From Pseudobutyrivibrio sp. YE44 (GTDB taxonomy: Bacteria; Bacillota; Clostridia; Lachnospirales; Lachnospiraceae): 64,000 nt of DNA. The translations under genes and the position numbers were made by a program. The notes beneath the pieces are model-generated. The model worked only from the letters and a program-made list of their open reading frames with translations. It was not told the DNA's origin and did not search any database. The DNA lies in contig NZ_FMXT01000010.1 in the NCBI RefSeq assembly GCF_900104335.1, positions 1-64,000 of the forward strand, read 5' to 3'. Of the stretch, positions 1 through 8,311 are shown piece after piece. Each line of letters opens with the position of its first letter. Position 1 is the first letter of the stretch.

Positions 1-68
1 CCTTGGCGAAGATCAGTGTAACCTGTAGCAATGTATATCTTCTTAAAACTGGTAGTGTCATTGAGCAT
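1..68 (-). CDS. tnpB: IS66 family TnpB-like protein (5' end only, runs off the window)
   Basis: A minus-strand ATG at 66-68 opens a frame that runs off the left edge and reads MLNDTTSFKKIYIATGYTDL, followed by R-Q-G. The ATGYTDLR stretch matches the start of IS66 Orf2/TnpB proteins, which usually read as ATGPTDLRKG. The start overlaps the stop of the upstream tnpA by 11 bases, the usual translational coupling of the two IS66 accessory genes. Only about 22 codons are visible, so I cannot say whether the element is intact or whether the large transposase tnpC follows. Confidence 0.75.
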   Translation of the reverse strand, partial: MLNDTTSFKKIYIATGYTDLRQ

Positions 69-438
69 GGCTTATTGCTCCTATCAGTTTTAATAGAAAC
101 TCTTCCGAAATATCTTCTGATATTTCTATACGAGCATTGCCACAAATGATTGAAGCTACTCCATACGTTACTGGTTTTGGTTCAGTGATAGCAGGTGATA
201 TTTCAACAAAAGTAGGTTCACTAACAACCATCTGATTAGATTCATCTATAGACTGAAGCTGACCTGCGAAATAGTCCTGAACTCTTCGCATGTGATCATA
301 GAACGTTGGTGGTTTAATATCGTGAATGGCACACCATTCACGAACTGTCATGTCTTTGGGTCTGGAATTGAAGTCTTTAACTTCTTCAACCCATTGCTGA
401 TAACGCATCTGTTTTTTTAAGGCAGCTGAATTTTTCAT
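58..438 (-). CDS. tnpA: IS66 family insertion sequence accessory protein TnpA
   Basis: This 126-residue protein fits IS66 Orf1/TnpA. It has a basic N-terminus, a helix-turn-helix-like segment around residues 15-55 (WVEEVKDF..MTVREWCAIHDI..PTFYDHMRRV), and a C-terminal part that in the family ends with a short beta segment such as ARIEISEDISEEFLLKLI. TnpA is a small DNA-binding accessory protein needed with TnpB for transposition by the DDE transposase TnpC. A GGAGGA ribosome binding site lies just upstream of the ATG at 438. It is translationally coupled to the partial tnpB. The tnpC gene would lie outside the window. Confidence 0.8.
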   Translation of the reverse strand: MKNSAALKKQMRYQQWVEEVKDFNSRPKDMTVREWCAIHDIKPPTFYDHMRRVQDYFAGQLQSIDESNQMVVSEPTFVEISPAITEPKPVTYGVASIICGNARIEISEDISEEFLLKLIGAISHAQ

Positions 439-690
439 ATGAGTATCCTCCTGTATGTTCGGGTTTTATGACTTGTATGAGAACTATGTCCATAGTTTCC
501 ATACAATCCATAGTTGTTATACAGAATTATCTCAAATCTGAACAAATGGAACGAGGTACTCATGATTTACCGTTTACTTTGTTGATAATTTTTGAAGTTA
601 TTATTAAATTGCAAATTGCAAATGAACGCTGTTAAAAAAGAGGAATATACATTTTATTACACTCTATGTATGTAGAATGATAGTTCCAAA

Positions 691-772
691 AGGGGTACAG
701 ACAAAAATGACAGTCCTGCAAACCTCCTTTTTACTAGTGTTTGCGAATACACCCAATATTCGAGTCCCGTCT
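691..772. repeat. 82-bp direct repeat, copy A
   Basis: This block recurs at 1897-1978 with about four mismatches, and the two copies flank the gene at 1101-1763. Its end (TTCGAGTCCCGTCT) resembles the T-loop and 3' half of a tRNA, but the 5' half of the T-stem does not pair, so it is not a tRNA. Such 3'-tRNA-like blocks are common in attachment sites of integrative elements. An old att duplication is possible but unproven. Confidence 0.75.
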
Positions 773-832
773 GCCGGATCAGTCGGTGCTTCTGCTTCGC
801 AGAGGTGTCCACTGGACACCCGCACCCCGTCT
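773..832. repeat. 60-bp palindromic insertion with 7-bp duplication
   Basis: Compared with copy B, copy A is interrupted after CCCGTCT by 60 bp that end in a second CCCGTCT (766-772 and 826-832). The sequence then continues with CACGCTC, matching CGCGCTC after copy B. The insert is GC-rich and contains the perfect hairpin GGTGTCC-ACT-GGACACC (804-820) inside weaker GGTGC/GCACC arms. This resembles a tiny REP- or MITE-like insertion with a target-site duplication. The comparison rests on only two copies. Confidence 0.55.
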
Positions 833-1100
833 CACGCTCATAATATTGGAATGTTTTTTATGGGAAAGAATTCGTTGAATAAAAGAGTAATATAGCTGAG
901 ATAACTGAATAGTGAATAATGAAACAAGGAGGGCAATGATGCTCTCCTTTAAAAGTCTAAATAAGCTATATTAAAAGATTTTGACGTACAAAAGATATTG
1001 TTTGTTTGGACTAAATTATTATTGATAAATACCGATATAGATATAGGGATGTTGTGGGCAAAAGGATTTGCTCTGTATCAACACAAGGAGGTTTATCTCT

Positions 1101-1763
1101 ATGGGTATTACAGGAATTAATGGACATGGAGTCCAAGACAATTATCAGTATAAAACTATAAATAAAAATAGTTTGCAATATAAAGCTGCTGCCAAGGATA
1201 ACCTTGCTGGAATCTTAGAAGCTGAAATGATGATGACACCAGAGCAAAAAATGCTGTATGAAATGCTCGGTGGACGTGAAGCTAACATGAGAGCGCATAT
1301 GCAGTGGTATGATTCCAAAGGGAATCTATTAAATGGACCTGGTGGAGTTGCAGGAATGTCTATGGATGGAGTAAGTCTTGAAGAGGCTCATCAAATCATT
1401 GATGTTCCAGAAGAATGGAAAGAAAAGATGTTCCAAGAAACAAAGAGGCATTATATTCAAGAGAATGGTGTTTCGAATGGTGACACTACCAGACGTTCTG
1501 AGATATTCGAAGGCTATCAACGGAGCACTAGTATCAATAAACGTTTAAAGGGGACCTGGACGCTTGGTCAGTATGAGCAAGCTTATAAAATGGCTTTTTA
1601 TAATGCAGTGAAAAAGGAAAATCCAAACTGGCAGATCGGTCAATCGTTTGACTCAAGTATCATAAATAAGATTTCAAGAAAAGATATCGAAGCATCACTT
1701 GTGAAAACTCAAGGTGAGTATGGTACTAATCTTGTGAGTAAAGGATTTGATATATCATTATAG
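1101..1763 (+). CDS. Hypothetical protein flanked by direct repeats
   Basis: This gene encodes 220 residues if translation begins at the ATG at 1101, which has AAGGAGG at 1085-1091. The upstream in-frame ATG at 1068 has no such site. The N-terminus starts GITGINGHG, then come acidic and basic helices, and the C-terminus ends GTNLVSKGFDISL. I see no signal peptide, membrane segment or known catalytic motif and do not recognise the family. It stands alone between two 82-bp repeats, is followed by its own terminator, and is not in an operon. Codon use and the clean Shine-Dalgarno make it a real gene. The repeats suggest it may be cargo of a lost mobile unit. Confidence 0.7.
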   Translation: MGITGINGHGVQDNYQYKTINKNSLQYKAAAKDNLAGILEAEMMMTPEQKMLYEMLGGREANMRAHMQWYDSKGNLLNGPGGVAGMSMDGVSLEEAHQIIDVPEEWKEKMFQETKRHYIQENGVSNGDTTRRSEIFEGYQRSTSINKRLKGTWTLGQYEQAYKMAFYNAVKKENPNWQIGQSFDSSIINKISRKDIEASLVKTQGEYGTNLVSKGFDISL

Positions 1764-1767
1764 ATTG

Positions 1768-1806
1768 AGAGTCATTAGCTTGTTATTGAGCTAATGGCTC
1801 TTTTGT
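1768..1806 (+). terminator. Rho-independent terminator of the orphan gene
   Basis: The arms AGAGTCATTAGCT and AGCTAATGGCTCT enclose an 8-base loop and are followed by TTTTG. It begins 4 bases after the stop codon of the gene ending at 1763. Confidence 0.85.
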
Positions 1807-1896
1807 TAAAATATTGACTACCACGGTATCGAATTTAAAATTCAAAATTTATTATTGATAATACTTATATATAAGGATTCAATATAGGGGTACAAA

Positions 1897-1978
1897 AAGG
1901 GTACAGATAAAAATGACAGTCCTGCAAACCTCCTTTTTACTAGTGTTTGTGAACACACCCAATATTCGAGTCCCGTCT
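1897..1978. repeat. 82-bp direct repeat, copy B
   Basis: This is the second copy of the block at 691-772, in the same orientation. Here CCCGTCT continues directly into CGCGCTC, which I take as the uninterrupted arrangement. Its last bases form the outer arm of a long hairpin that follows. No gene is seen between 1807 and 2130. Confidence 0.75.
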
Positions 1979-2059
1979 CGCGCTCTTTTAATACAAAAAA
2001 GTCATCCCAAATTTGGGTGACTTTTTTTGTATTAAAGAGCACTTCAATCGAGACGGGAC
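1970..2059. repeat. 90-base inverted repeat / long hairpin
   Basis: Outer arms GTCCCGTCTCG (1970-1980) and CGAGACGGGAC (2049-2059) surround inner arms of nearly 30 bases. The left inner arm starts GCTCTTTTAATAC and the right one ends GTATTAAAGAGC, and they meet around AAATTT near 2010. In RNA this would form an almost continuous 40-bp stem with a long U-tract on either strand. It may be a bidirectional terminator or a miniature inverted-repeat element. Confidence 0.7.
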
Positions 2060-2066
2060 GACCTAA

Positions 2067-2110
2067 ATAAAAAAGCCCTAATGGCTAGCCTTCATCTAAC
2101 CACTAGAGCT
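2067..2110 (-). terminator. Rho-independent terminator of the 120-residue gene
   Basis: Plus-strand arms AGCCCTAATGGCTAG (2074-2088) and CTAACCACTAGAGCT (2096-2110) pair with a few G-U pairs. On the minus strand the stem is followed by TTTTTTATT. It lies about 20 bases past the stop of the gene at 2131-2493. Confidence 0.8.
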
Positions 2111-2130
2111 TCTACTCTCAATAAATTCAA

Positions 2131-2493
2131 TTATGAATATAATCTCAATACGTTGCTTTCAACCACATTGTCAGCCTTAATCTTAAACTCGCCATTAAGG
2201 AAAGCTTCAAGCTGGCCGTAAGTGTTAATAGCTTTTCCGTTAACTAAAATGATAAATGGCTTCTGACCATCTGCATTAAGTGTCATTCTATAATCAACAC
2301 GATCAAGTGCATACTCAATACCCATTTCATAAGTGCTGAAATAAGCTGTCGCATTCCCCAAAGTATGGTCTGAAGTAATCCAATACTCTTCCACCAAATT
2401 TATATTAGCATCAATCATGCTCATCTTAACAAATTTTTCTTCAACTTCTTCACGTAATAATTTATATTCTTTGTTAAGTGTTGTAAGTTCCAT
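2131..2493 (-). CDS. Hypothetical protein, 120 residues
   Basis: A small soluble acidic protein whose family I do not recognise. The first 25 residues (LNKEYKLLREEVEEKFVKM) look like an amphipathic helix. The remainder looks like an alpha/beta fold, with VEEYWITSDHTLGNATAYF and a strand FIILVNGKAINTYGQLEAFLNGEF. There is no signal peptide or membrane segment. GAGGTGAAGT precedes the ATG at 2493, and a terminator follows the stop, so it is probably a single-gene transcript. Nothing in the neighbourhood indicates a role. Confidence 0.7.
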   Translation of the reverse strand: MELTTLNKEYKLLREEVEEKFVKMSMIDANINLVEEYWITSDHTLGNATAYFSTYEMGIEYALDRVDYRMTLNADGQKPFIILVNGKAINTYGQLEAFLNGEFKIKADNVVESNVLRLYS

Positions 2494-2632
2494 ACTTCAC
2501 CTCTTTCATACTAATTTTTCACTCTCAATTGGCAACACTTTAACATCTAAAACGTTATATGTCAACTATTATTTGAAATAAATTTATATTTTATAACGCC
2601 TCTCCTCGAAGAGAAACCTTGACACCTGAAAT

Positions 2633-3964
2633 CTATGAATTCGCCTTTGCCCACAATCTTCTAACAGGAACCGTAAGGAAAATCGCCTTCAAAACATTAT
2701 CTGCAATCATACAACACCAAACGTAAATCAAGCCCATCCCAAAGAAATGAATCCCAATGAAGGTGGATAAAATGCGAACCAGCCACATGCCACAACACTC
2801 AATAATAAATGGATAACGAGTACGCCCAAGGCCGTAATAGATACCTTCAGAAATAATATATAGGCCGAAGAAAGGCTCGTTAAAGGCAACCATTCTAAGC
2901 ACAGTTGTGCCTAAAGCTATTACTTCTGGATCATTAGTGAAAAAGCCCATCAGATTTCCTGCAAAAGCGTACAGCAAAACACCGCTGATAGTCATTATTC
3001 CAATTGTAGCAATAATGCTGCTTCGACAAACTGCGCGATACTTCTCATAGTTCTGCTCACCATACGATATTCCAACCATAGTGTTAGCAGCGGATTTGAA
3101 GCCATATCCTCCAATGTAAAACAGCTCTTCTGCACCAACAGCAATACTGTGGGCAGCAAAAATTATTGTGCCCATATGAGACACTAATCCTGCAAAGACC
3201 ACGTATCCTGAGGTGGAAGCCACATTTATCAAAAGCACTGGCAACGCCAGCTTCCACATACGGGTCACACTTTCTTTGTCAATCTCAAAGAATTTTCCTT
3301 CGAACCTAAACTCTTTATGCTTTAAGAAGGCTATAAGGGTACACACACCTCCAGCCACGGCTGCGATACAGGTGGCATAAGCAGCTCCATCTACTCCCAA
3401 TGCAAACCAATAGATAAAAACATAATCTAATACCACGTTTAAAAGATTGGCCCCAATGCCTATGTACATAGGGGTTTTGGTATCTTTGGTGGCACGGATA
3501 GCCGAGGCAAGTACAATATTCAAGGATTTGAATACTATAGGTACTGATACCCAAAAGAAGTAGCGAGTTGCAGCCTCAGAGATAGCCTCAGAAGCTCCCA
3601 TCCATCCTGCCACGAAAGGACAGCAAACAAGACAAATAGCCTCAACAACTACACCAACACCCACAGCAAAAAAAAGGCTCAGTTTTGCCACCTGAGATAT
3701 CTTATGAGACTCTCCTGCGCCAATAGCCTGAGCTATCTGTGTCATTGCTCCAACACCAAAAGCAACTGGTATGCTACCAATGAGCCAAGTAATAGTCGTT
3801 GATGTTGAAACGGCGGCTGTAGCGTTAGCCCCTAAGTGCCCTACCATAGCTGTATCTACATACTGCATAAGAACAGACAGAATCTGCTCTAACATGGTAG
3901 GTAATGCAACCATTACAACCGACCAAAATATATTTACTGTGAGATTATTCTTTTTTATCCTCAT
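2633..3964 (-). CDS. MATE family multidrug/Na+ efflux transporter
   Basis: 443 residues with about twelve hydrophobic segments in two MatE halves (roughly 15-175 and 235-400), the length and layout of NorM/MepA-type exporters. The N-terminal LPTMLEQILSVLMQYVDTAMVG is the typical first MATE helix. MATE proteins export cationic drugs or metabolites in exchange for Na+ or H+ across the inner membrane. The substrate cannot be predicted. The start overlaps the end of the upstream J-domain gene by 20 bases, so it is the last gene of the degV-folC-dnaJ-like-MATE operon. Confidence 0.9.
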   Translation of the reverse strand: MRIKKNNLTVNIFWSVVMVALPTMLEQILSVLMQYVDTAMVGHLGANATAAVSTSTTITWLIGSIPVAFGVGAMTQIAQAIGAGESHKISQVAKLSLFFAVGVGVVVEAICLVCCPFVAGWMGASEAISEAATRYFFWVSVPIVFKSLNIVLASAIRATKDTKTPMYIGIGANLLNVVLDYVFIYWFALGVDGAAYATCIAAVAGGVCTLIAFLKHKEFRFEGKFFEIDKESVTRMWKLALPVLLINVASTSGYVVFAGLVSHMGTIIFAAHSIAVGAEELFYIGGYGFKSAANTMVGISYGEQNYEKYRAVCRSSIIATIGIMTISGVLLYAFAGNLMGFFTNDPEVIALGTTVLRMVAFNEPFFGLYIISEGIYYGLGRTRYPFIIECCGMWLVRILSTFIGIHFFGMGLIYVWCCMIADNVLKAIFLTVPVRRLWAKANS

Positions 3965-4415
3965 TATCCTTCCCTAGTCCGTTAGCCCAAATCATGGACT
4001 GAATAGCTCTGGCTGCCCTGATTGCATCAATGGCCTCCATAGCTCGTTTATAGTCTGCCTCCTGCTTTTCGTACATTGCAGAAAGATCCTTTTGCTTCTG
4101 TTCAAACTCCTGAGCCTTACGCTTTTTCTGCTTTTCCATCTTCTTTTGAAAGGCAGCATAGTCAGCGTTGCTTGAAGAGTATCTTGAAGTGGTTCTTCCT
4201 ACCACCTTTGAATGAGTTAAAGGTCGCTGACCCGCATCTGCACAAAGAAACTGATAGGCCTCAACAATTTTATTGTAAAGGGTGGCATCATCACTACCAG
4301 TTACATCTGGATGACAACGTTTTACCAAATCCTTATAGGCCATTTTTATCTTTTCCTGAGATGCATTTGGCCCTAATCCAAGGGTCCTAAGTGCTTCTGT
4401 GCGCGTTTTAATCAT
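3945..4415 (-). CDS. J-domain (DnaJ-like) protein
   Basis: 156 residues. An N-terminal J-domain (about 5-70) carries the diagnostic HPD tripeptide at residues 35-37 (KRCHPDVTG), so it should stimulate a DnaK ATPase. The rest is a highly charged segment (residues 88-135, rich in K, E and Q) likely to form a coiled coil. There is no Gly/Phe region, zinc centre or substrate-binding domain as in full DnaJ, so it is a short, specialised co-chaperone. It sits between folC (18 bases upstream) and the MATE gene (overlapping). A partner other than DnaK is not apparent. Confidence 0.85.
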   Translation of the reverse strand: MIKTRTEALRTLGLGPNASQEKIKMAYKDLVKRCHPDVTGSDDATLYNKIVEAYQFLCADAGQRPLTHSKVVGRTTSRYSSSNADYAAFQKKMEKQKKRKAQEFEQKQKDLSAMYEKQEADYKRAMEAIDAIRAARAIQSMIWANGLGKDNEDKKE

Positions 4416-4433
4416 AACCCAATTCCCCGTCTA

Positions 4434-5636
4434 TTAATAATCCTTCAATACTTCTCCAATAAAGTAAAGAGAACCGAAAACTATAGTCCTAAGGCCTGTT
4501 TCCACAGATAAATCCCGGGCCTGCTCATAAGAGATGCAGGACTTTGCGTTGATGGATAAATCCGATAACTCTTCTGCCAATTTCTTAGCCTGAAGGGCTC
4601 TATCCGAATCCACAGTAACTGTAAATATAGATTCTGCCACTGGGCTGATTATCTGAGCCATCTCCACATAATCTTTATCTGCCATTACTGCCATTATAAA
4701 TGAAAATCTCTCATTTGGAAATTCCGCAGTCAAACTATCATAGAGAGCCCTCACTCCAGAAGGATTATGGGCCCCATCCACCAAAATATAAGGCTTACGG
4801 GATATGATTTGCATCCTTCCAGGCCATTTGGCATTTGCAAGACCATCTGCAATCGTCTGATTATCTATATTAATTTGCAAACATTTAACTGTTTCCACAG
4901 CAACTGCCGCATTTTTGCGCTGATATTCACCAAATAATCCCAATTCTTGATTTTTGTCCACAGAAGTAGCTTTAATAAGGTTACAGCCAAGTTCCTGACA
5001 ACGATTTTCAATTACTGTCTCTGCCTCAGAATCCATCTGACCAATTACAACTGGCACTCCCTTCTTAATTATGCCAGCTTTCTCCCCTGCAATGGCACCA
5101 AGAGTGTTCCCCAAGTACTGAGTGTGCTCTAAGCCAATAGAGGTGATACAACAAACCTCTGGCCGCTGCGCCAAGCCGTTAGTAGAATCTTTTGTCCCCC
5201 CCAGGCCAGTTTCAAGAACTATATAGTCCACCTGCTGTTCCTTAAAGTAGATCAAGGCCATAGCTAGCCAGTAATCAAACATTGTAGGCTCTAGCTCTAG
5301 CTTAATATCCAGAAGCTGCCCACCAATTCGTGTAACATCCTCCCTGGATATCTGTTTGCCATTTATCTGAATTCGCTCTGTATAATCTATTAAGTGTGGT
5401 GATGTAAACAATCCCACCTTAAAAGGATTTTCAGACGCAAAAGAAGCAGCCTGTAAGATACTACTCACAAAAGCTGCTACTGAACCTTTGCCATTGGTTC
5501 CAGCAATGTGGATGATATGCTTACCCATTTCTGGATGCCTTAAGACCTCCATGAATTCTGTAGTAACATCTCGCCCACATGCCTTACCAAATCGGCGTTT
5601 ATTATCAATTGTATTTACTATCTGTTCGTATGTCAT
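4434..5636 (-). CDS. folC: Bifunctional folylpolyglutamate synthase / dihydrofolate synthase
   Basis: 400 residues of the Mur-ligase-like FolC family. Visible motifs are the P-loop GTNGKGS (46-52), TSPHLIDYTERI (79-89), the EKAGIIKKG segment (185-193), WPGRMQ (271-276) and the C-terminal-domain DGAHNPSG (287-294). FolC adds glutamate to dihydropteroate or reduced folates with ATP in the cytoplasm, retaining folate in the cell. It is the second gene of the operon, directly downstream of degV (6-base gap). The length is slightly short of the usual 420-430 but all key motifs are present. Confidence 0.93.
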   Translation of the reverse strand: MTYEQIVNTIDNKRRFGKACGRDVTTEFMEVLRHPEMGKHIIHIAGTNGKGSVAAFVSSILQAASFASENPFKVGLFTSPHLIDYTERIQINGKQISREDVTRIGGQLLDIKLELEPTMFDYWLAMALIYFKEQQVDYIVLETGLGGTKDSTNGLAQRPEVCCITSIGLEHTQYLGNTLGAIAGEKAGIIKKGVPVVIGQMDSEAETVIENRCQELGCNLIKATSVDKNQELGLFGEYQRKNAAVAVETVKCLQINIDNQTIADGLANAKWPGRMQIISRKPYILVDGAHNPSGVRALYDSLTAEFPNERFSFIMAVMADKDYVEMAQIISPVAESIFTVTVDSDRALQAKKLAEELSDLSINAKSCISYEQARDLSVETGLRTIVFGSLYFIGEVLKDY

Positions 5637-5642
5637 GCTTAA

Positions 5643-6479
5643 TTATACGACCAAAATTACTCCACCATCATTTGCATACATAGTGCTGACGCCACGCATG
5701 TCTACAATGAAGATATCCTTAAAGTTGGCCAACGACTCCATTTTTTTCTTTAATGATAGAGCACGTTCTGGACAGTTGCAATGAGAAATTGCAACAATAC
5801 GCTCTTCGCAATTTGTAGTAACATCCATAACACACTTTGTCATCTTATCGATGGTCTGAGCCATGCCACGTCCCTTTGCAAGCTGTTGGATATATCCAGT
5901 GTCTGTGGAGCCCATAACAGGCTTGATATTAAGAGTGTCTGCAATAACTGCCTTGAGACCTGATAAACGTCCAGACTTTCTAAAAGTCTCGAGTGTCTCA
6001 AGTACAAAGAAGGTATGCTGCTGCTCGATATAAGCATCAACAGCCTCAACAACCTGTTCAAAAGACATTCCTGCATTCTCACACTCTGCAATTTTCATAG
6101 CAATAAGTGTCTCACCAATGGATGCTGACTTTGAATTGAAAATATGGATGTTCTTAGAATCATCCTCTTCCTCAAACAAATCCTTTCCAAGACAAGCACT
6201 GTTGTAAGAACCTGAAAGCTCTGCTGATAATGTAACAACATAGATATTATCTGCATCACATTCCATCTCAAGCATATATGCATTTGGCGATGGACACGCT
6301 GACTTTGGTGCGTTAGGGCTGGCCTTTACCTTCTGGATGAAGCTAGCCTGATCAAAAGTCTCGTCATCGATTATCTGCTCATCATCTATTTCTAAAGTAA
6401 GTGGAACATTAACAAAGCGGCCGTCAGCTTTCATCTCCTCTGTAAGCTCTCCACAACTGTCTAAAATGATTTTATACAT
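5643..6479 (-). CDS. DegV family fatty-acid-binding protein
   Basis: I place the start at the ATG at 6477-6479, preceded by GGAGGATTACC, giving 278 residues. The frame stays open to 6548 but that extension has no ribosome binding site. The protein opens with MYKIILDSCGEL and has the central SACPSPNAY loop, fitting the DegV fold of two alpha/beta domains that bind a fatty acid for FakA-type kinases. The C-terminus (MRGVSTMYANDGGVILVV) departs from the usual GPVIGTHTGPG signature, so ligand binding may differ. First gene of the operon; no fakA nearby. Confidence 0.85.
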   Translation of the reverse strand: MYKIILDSCGELTEEMKADGRFVNVPLTLEIDDEQIIDDETFDQASFIQKVKASPNAPKSACPSPNAYMLEMECDADNIYVVTLSAELSGSYNSACLGKDLFEEEDDSKNIHIFNSKSASIGETLIAMKIAECENAGMSFEQVVEAVDAYIEQQHTFFVLETLETFRKSGRLSGLKAVIADTLNIKPVMGSTDTGYIQQLAKGRGMAQTIDKMTKCVMDVTTNCEERIVAISHCNCPERALSLKKKMESLANFKDIFIVDMRGVSTMYANDGGVILVV

Positions 6480-6503
6480 GGTAATCCTCCGAATAAATAA
6501 TGG

Positions 6504-6545
6504 ATAGCTTCTTTTAGGCAGTACAATACTCTGCCGACAAGAAGT
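6504..6545. promoter_or_regulatory. Inverted repeat in the degV leader
   Basis: GGCAG (6515-6519) and CTGCC (6531-6535) arms, extended by CTTCTT/AAGAAG-type flanks, lie 25-65 bases upstream of the degV start. This could be an operator or a leader hairpin. No U-tract follows, so it is not a terminator. Confidence 0.4.
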
Positions 6546-6650
6546 CATAATTATCCTCGAGAAGATTATAGCACTAGGCCTTTTCCACGTAAATAGTTTT
6601 TATTATTTCAACATGTAGTATTTAAAACCACATGTGTCAAAAATCGCGCA

Positions 6651-7790
6651 TTACCACTGAATTGTTAGTACATTTGCGTTCTCATCTAGTAAATAATAGA
6701 CAGATATTTGGCCCTGAATGTAGTCTGATAGGTGATTATCATCTATAAAAAAGCTTATTACCCTAGAATATAGGTCAGAACTGCTAAATTTTAATGAAAT
6801 CTCCTTATCACCGGCATTATAGGACTGAGCAAGTCGATTTCCAATGGCATCCACCCCAAACCAATCATAATATAACCCCTGATGAACAAAGTAATTATCA
6901 ACGTTTGAAAGGCATTCTGGTACCTCAAAAGAAGATGTAATTACATGGTTCTGGCTTATCTCCTCTGTGGTCATGGCCAAATACGCATAGTTTACACGCT
7001 TTGTTTTTTCATTGTTGCCATTGAGATAACGGCTATTTCCCCAAGTTACATCCATATAGTAATAAGCGCCGTCCAAATATACCAGGTTCCAGGCATGGCT
7101 TTCTCCATTCGCTGTTCCTGTGATAACAGTGCTCTTTATTCCAAGCTTTTCCAACAAGTACCAGGCAGCATCTGCATACCCCTGACAAACTGTAGACTGA
7201 TAAAGGAAAACACTAAGAATATTCTGATTTTCAGGGCTTTCTGTATCATAATCTACCTTTTGAATCAAGGTTTCAAAAACATAGAGAGCCTTATCAAAAT
7301 CGCTAGCATCCTGACTTATTCCAGAAAGCCACTCATTTGCAGTTTCCTCAATGGTAGCCTTGTAAATGTCACGCTGTTCCTTTGACACTGTATATTTAGG
7401 CAGAAACTCCACACCATCCACAGACTCTCCAGAGGTGTAGGTGTTGTACTGATAACCACTTACCCAAAACAAGTCACCATAGTCTGCCATAACTGCTTCG
7501 TAGGCCCTTTGTAATACAGAACTGCTTTTGGTAGAGACTGTAATCTTGTCATCATATTCGTTTATACAATTGTAGATTTGGTCATATGTTTGTTTCTCTT
7601 CGTCTGACAGCTGTTGATATGCATATCTATCATAAGATACGCTTTCCACCACAACAGGCTCATCCAACATTGGACTAATCACTTCATCCGACTTGTACCT
7701 ATTCAGGACATAGCAGCCCAAAACAAAAATAACACTGGCCAATATAAGTGAAATTAAAGTAGATATAAATGCTCTAATTAATCGTTTCAA
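6651..7790 (-). CDS. Membrane-anchored transglutaminase-like domain protein
   Basis: 379 residues. One N-terminal membrane segment (about 8-29) follows a short basic start, with the rest outside the cell. The transglutaminase-core triad is visible: Cys202 in STVCQGYADAAW, His232 in GESHAWNLV and Asp247 in YYMDVTWG. Bacterial proteins of this type often act as peptidases or cross-linking enzymes on extracellular substrates, but the substrate is unknown. The C-terminal 100 residues show no known domain. The gene stands alone downstream of the csp terminator. Function beyond the fold is inference. Confidence 0.82.
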   Translation of the reverse strand: MKRLIRAFISTLISLILASVIFVLGCYVLNRYKSDEVISPMLDEPVVVESVSYDRYAYQQLSDEEKQTYDQIYNCINEYDDKITVSTKSSSVLQRAYEAVMADYGDLFWVSGYQYNTYTSGESVDGVEFLPKYTVSKEQRDIYKATIEETANEWLSGISQDASDFDKALYVFETLIQKVDYDTESPENQNILSVFLYQSTVCQGYADAAWYLLEKLGIKSTVITGTANGESHAWNLVYLDGAYYYMDVTWGNSRYLNGNNEKTKRVNYAYLAMTTEEISQNHVITSSFEVPECLSNVDNYFVHQGLYYDWFGVDAIGNRLAQSYNAGDKEISLKFSSSDLYSRVISFFIDDNHLSDYIQGQISVYYLLDENANVLTIQW

Positions 7791-7800
7791 AAATCCTCCT

Positions 7801-7837
7801 AAAAAAAAGCAGCGTAATCAAAACAATTACGCTGCCT
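7801..7837 (-). terminator. Rho-independent terminator of the cold-shock gene
   Basis: Perfect 10-bp arms GCAGCGTAAT (7809-7818) and ATTACGCTGC (7826-7835) enclose a 7-base loop. On the minus strand they are followed by eight T residues. It separates csp from the transglutaminase-like gene. Confidence 0.92.
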
Positions 7838-7926
7838 CTCCCCTTAATCATCTTTGTATTGCCTTAAAGCCTGTTTTTCATAACACAACCAAAGGTATCC
7901 CAAACTTATGATTAAATGAATTCTGA

Positions 7927-8130
7927 TTAACGTACAACTGTTACGTTAACAGCCTGTGGTCCCTTTGCTCCGTCAGTTACTTCGTACTCAACTGTAGCGC
8001 CCTCTTCAAGAGTCTTGAACCCCTCAGAATTAATTCCGCTGAAATGAACGAATACATCGTTACCAGCCTCGTCTGAAATAAAACCGTAGCCCTTAGAATT
8101 GTTGAACCACTTAACTGTACCTTTGCTCAT
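7927..8130 (-). CDS. Cold-shock domain protein (CspA family)
   Basis: 67 residues from the ATG at 8128-8130, preceded by TTGGAGG. The longer in-frame start at 8205 adds 25 residues foreign to the family. It contains both RNA-binding motifs: RNP1 KGYGFI (13-18) and RNP2 DVFVHF (25-30). It is a single OB-fold that binds single-stranded RNA/DNA and melts RNA structure. It is monocistronic with a strong terminator. A plausible promoter (TTTACT, 17 bases, TACACT) reads leftward near 8180-8215. Confidence 0.95.
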   Translation of the reverse strand: MSKGTVKWFNNSKGYGFISDEAGNDVFVHFSGINSEGFKTLEEGATVEYEVTDGAKGPQAVNVTVVR

Positions 8131-8311
8131 GCTAAAGTACCTCCAATATATTACTTGCCAAACCCTATGTTCGACTAGATTTAGTGTAACAGAACGCTTT
8201 ATCAAAGTAAAGGAAATGTCCGAATATTTTGAACAAATTTTCCAAAACGTTACTTATTCACCATTAATTTCAAATGCCCATCGGAGAACATAACTTCAAC
8301 ATACAAATATT

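Larger units (their letters stand above)
439..1100. other. Intergenic region between the IS66 end and the orphan gene
   Basis: About 660 bases without a convincing gene. The first 250 bases are AT-rich and should contain the terminal inverted repeat of the IS66 element, which I could not pin down without its partner end. An 82-bp repeat (691-772) and a 60-bp insertion (773-832) are annotated separately. The rest, up to the ribosome binding site at 1086-1091, is AT-rich leader. A 72-codon reading frame starting at 677 runs through the repeat and is not credible. Confidence 0.5.

Noticed and set aside
677-895. 72-codon plus-strand reading frame
   Set aside because: It runs through the 82-bp repeat and the palindromic insert, has no ribosome binding site, and its residues look like translated repeat sequence.
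1955-1990. tRNA gene suggested by TTCGAGTCCCGTCTCGCGCTC
   Set aside because: The 5' half of the T-stem does not pair and no anticodon or D-arm lies upstream. Only a tRNA-end-like piece is present.
1842-2042. 66-codon minus-strand frame
   Set aside because: It is produced by the long hairpin and repeat copy B; no plausible translation signals.
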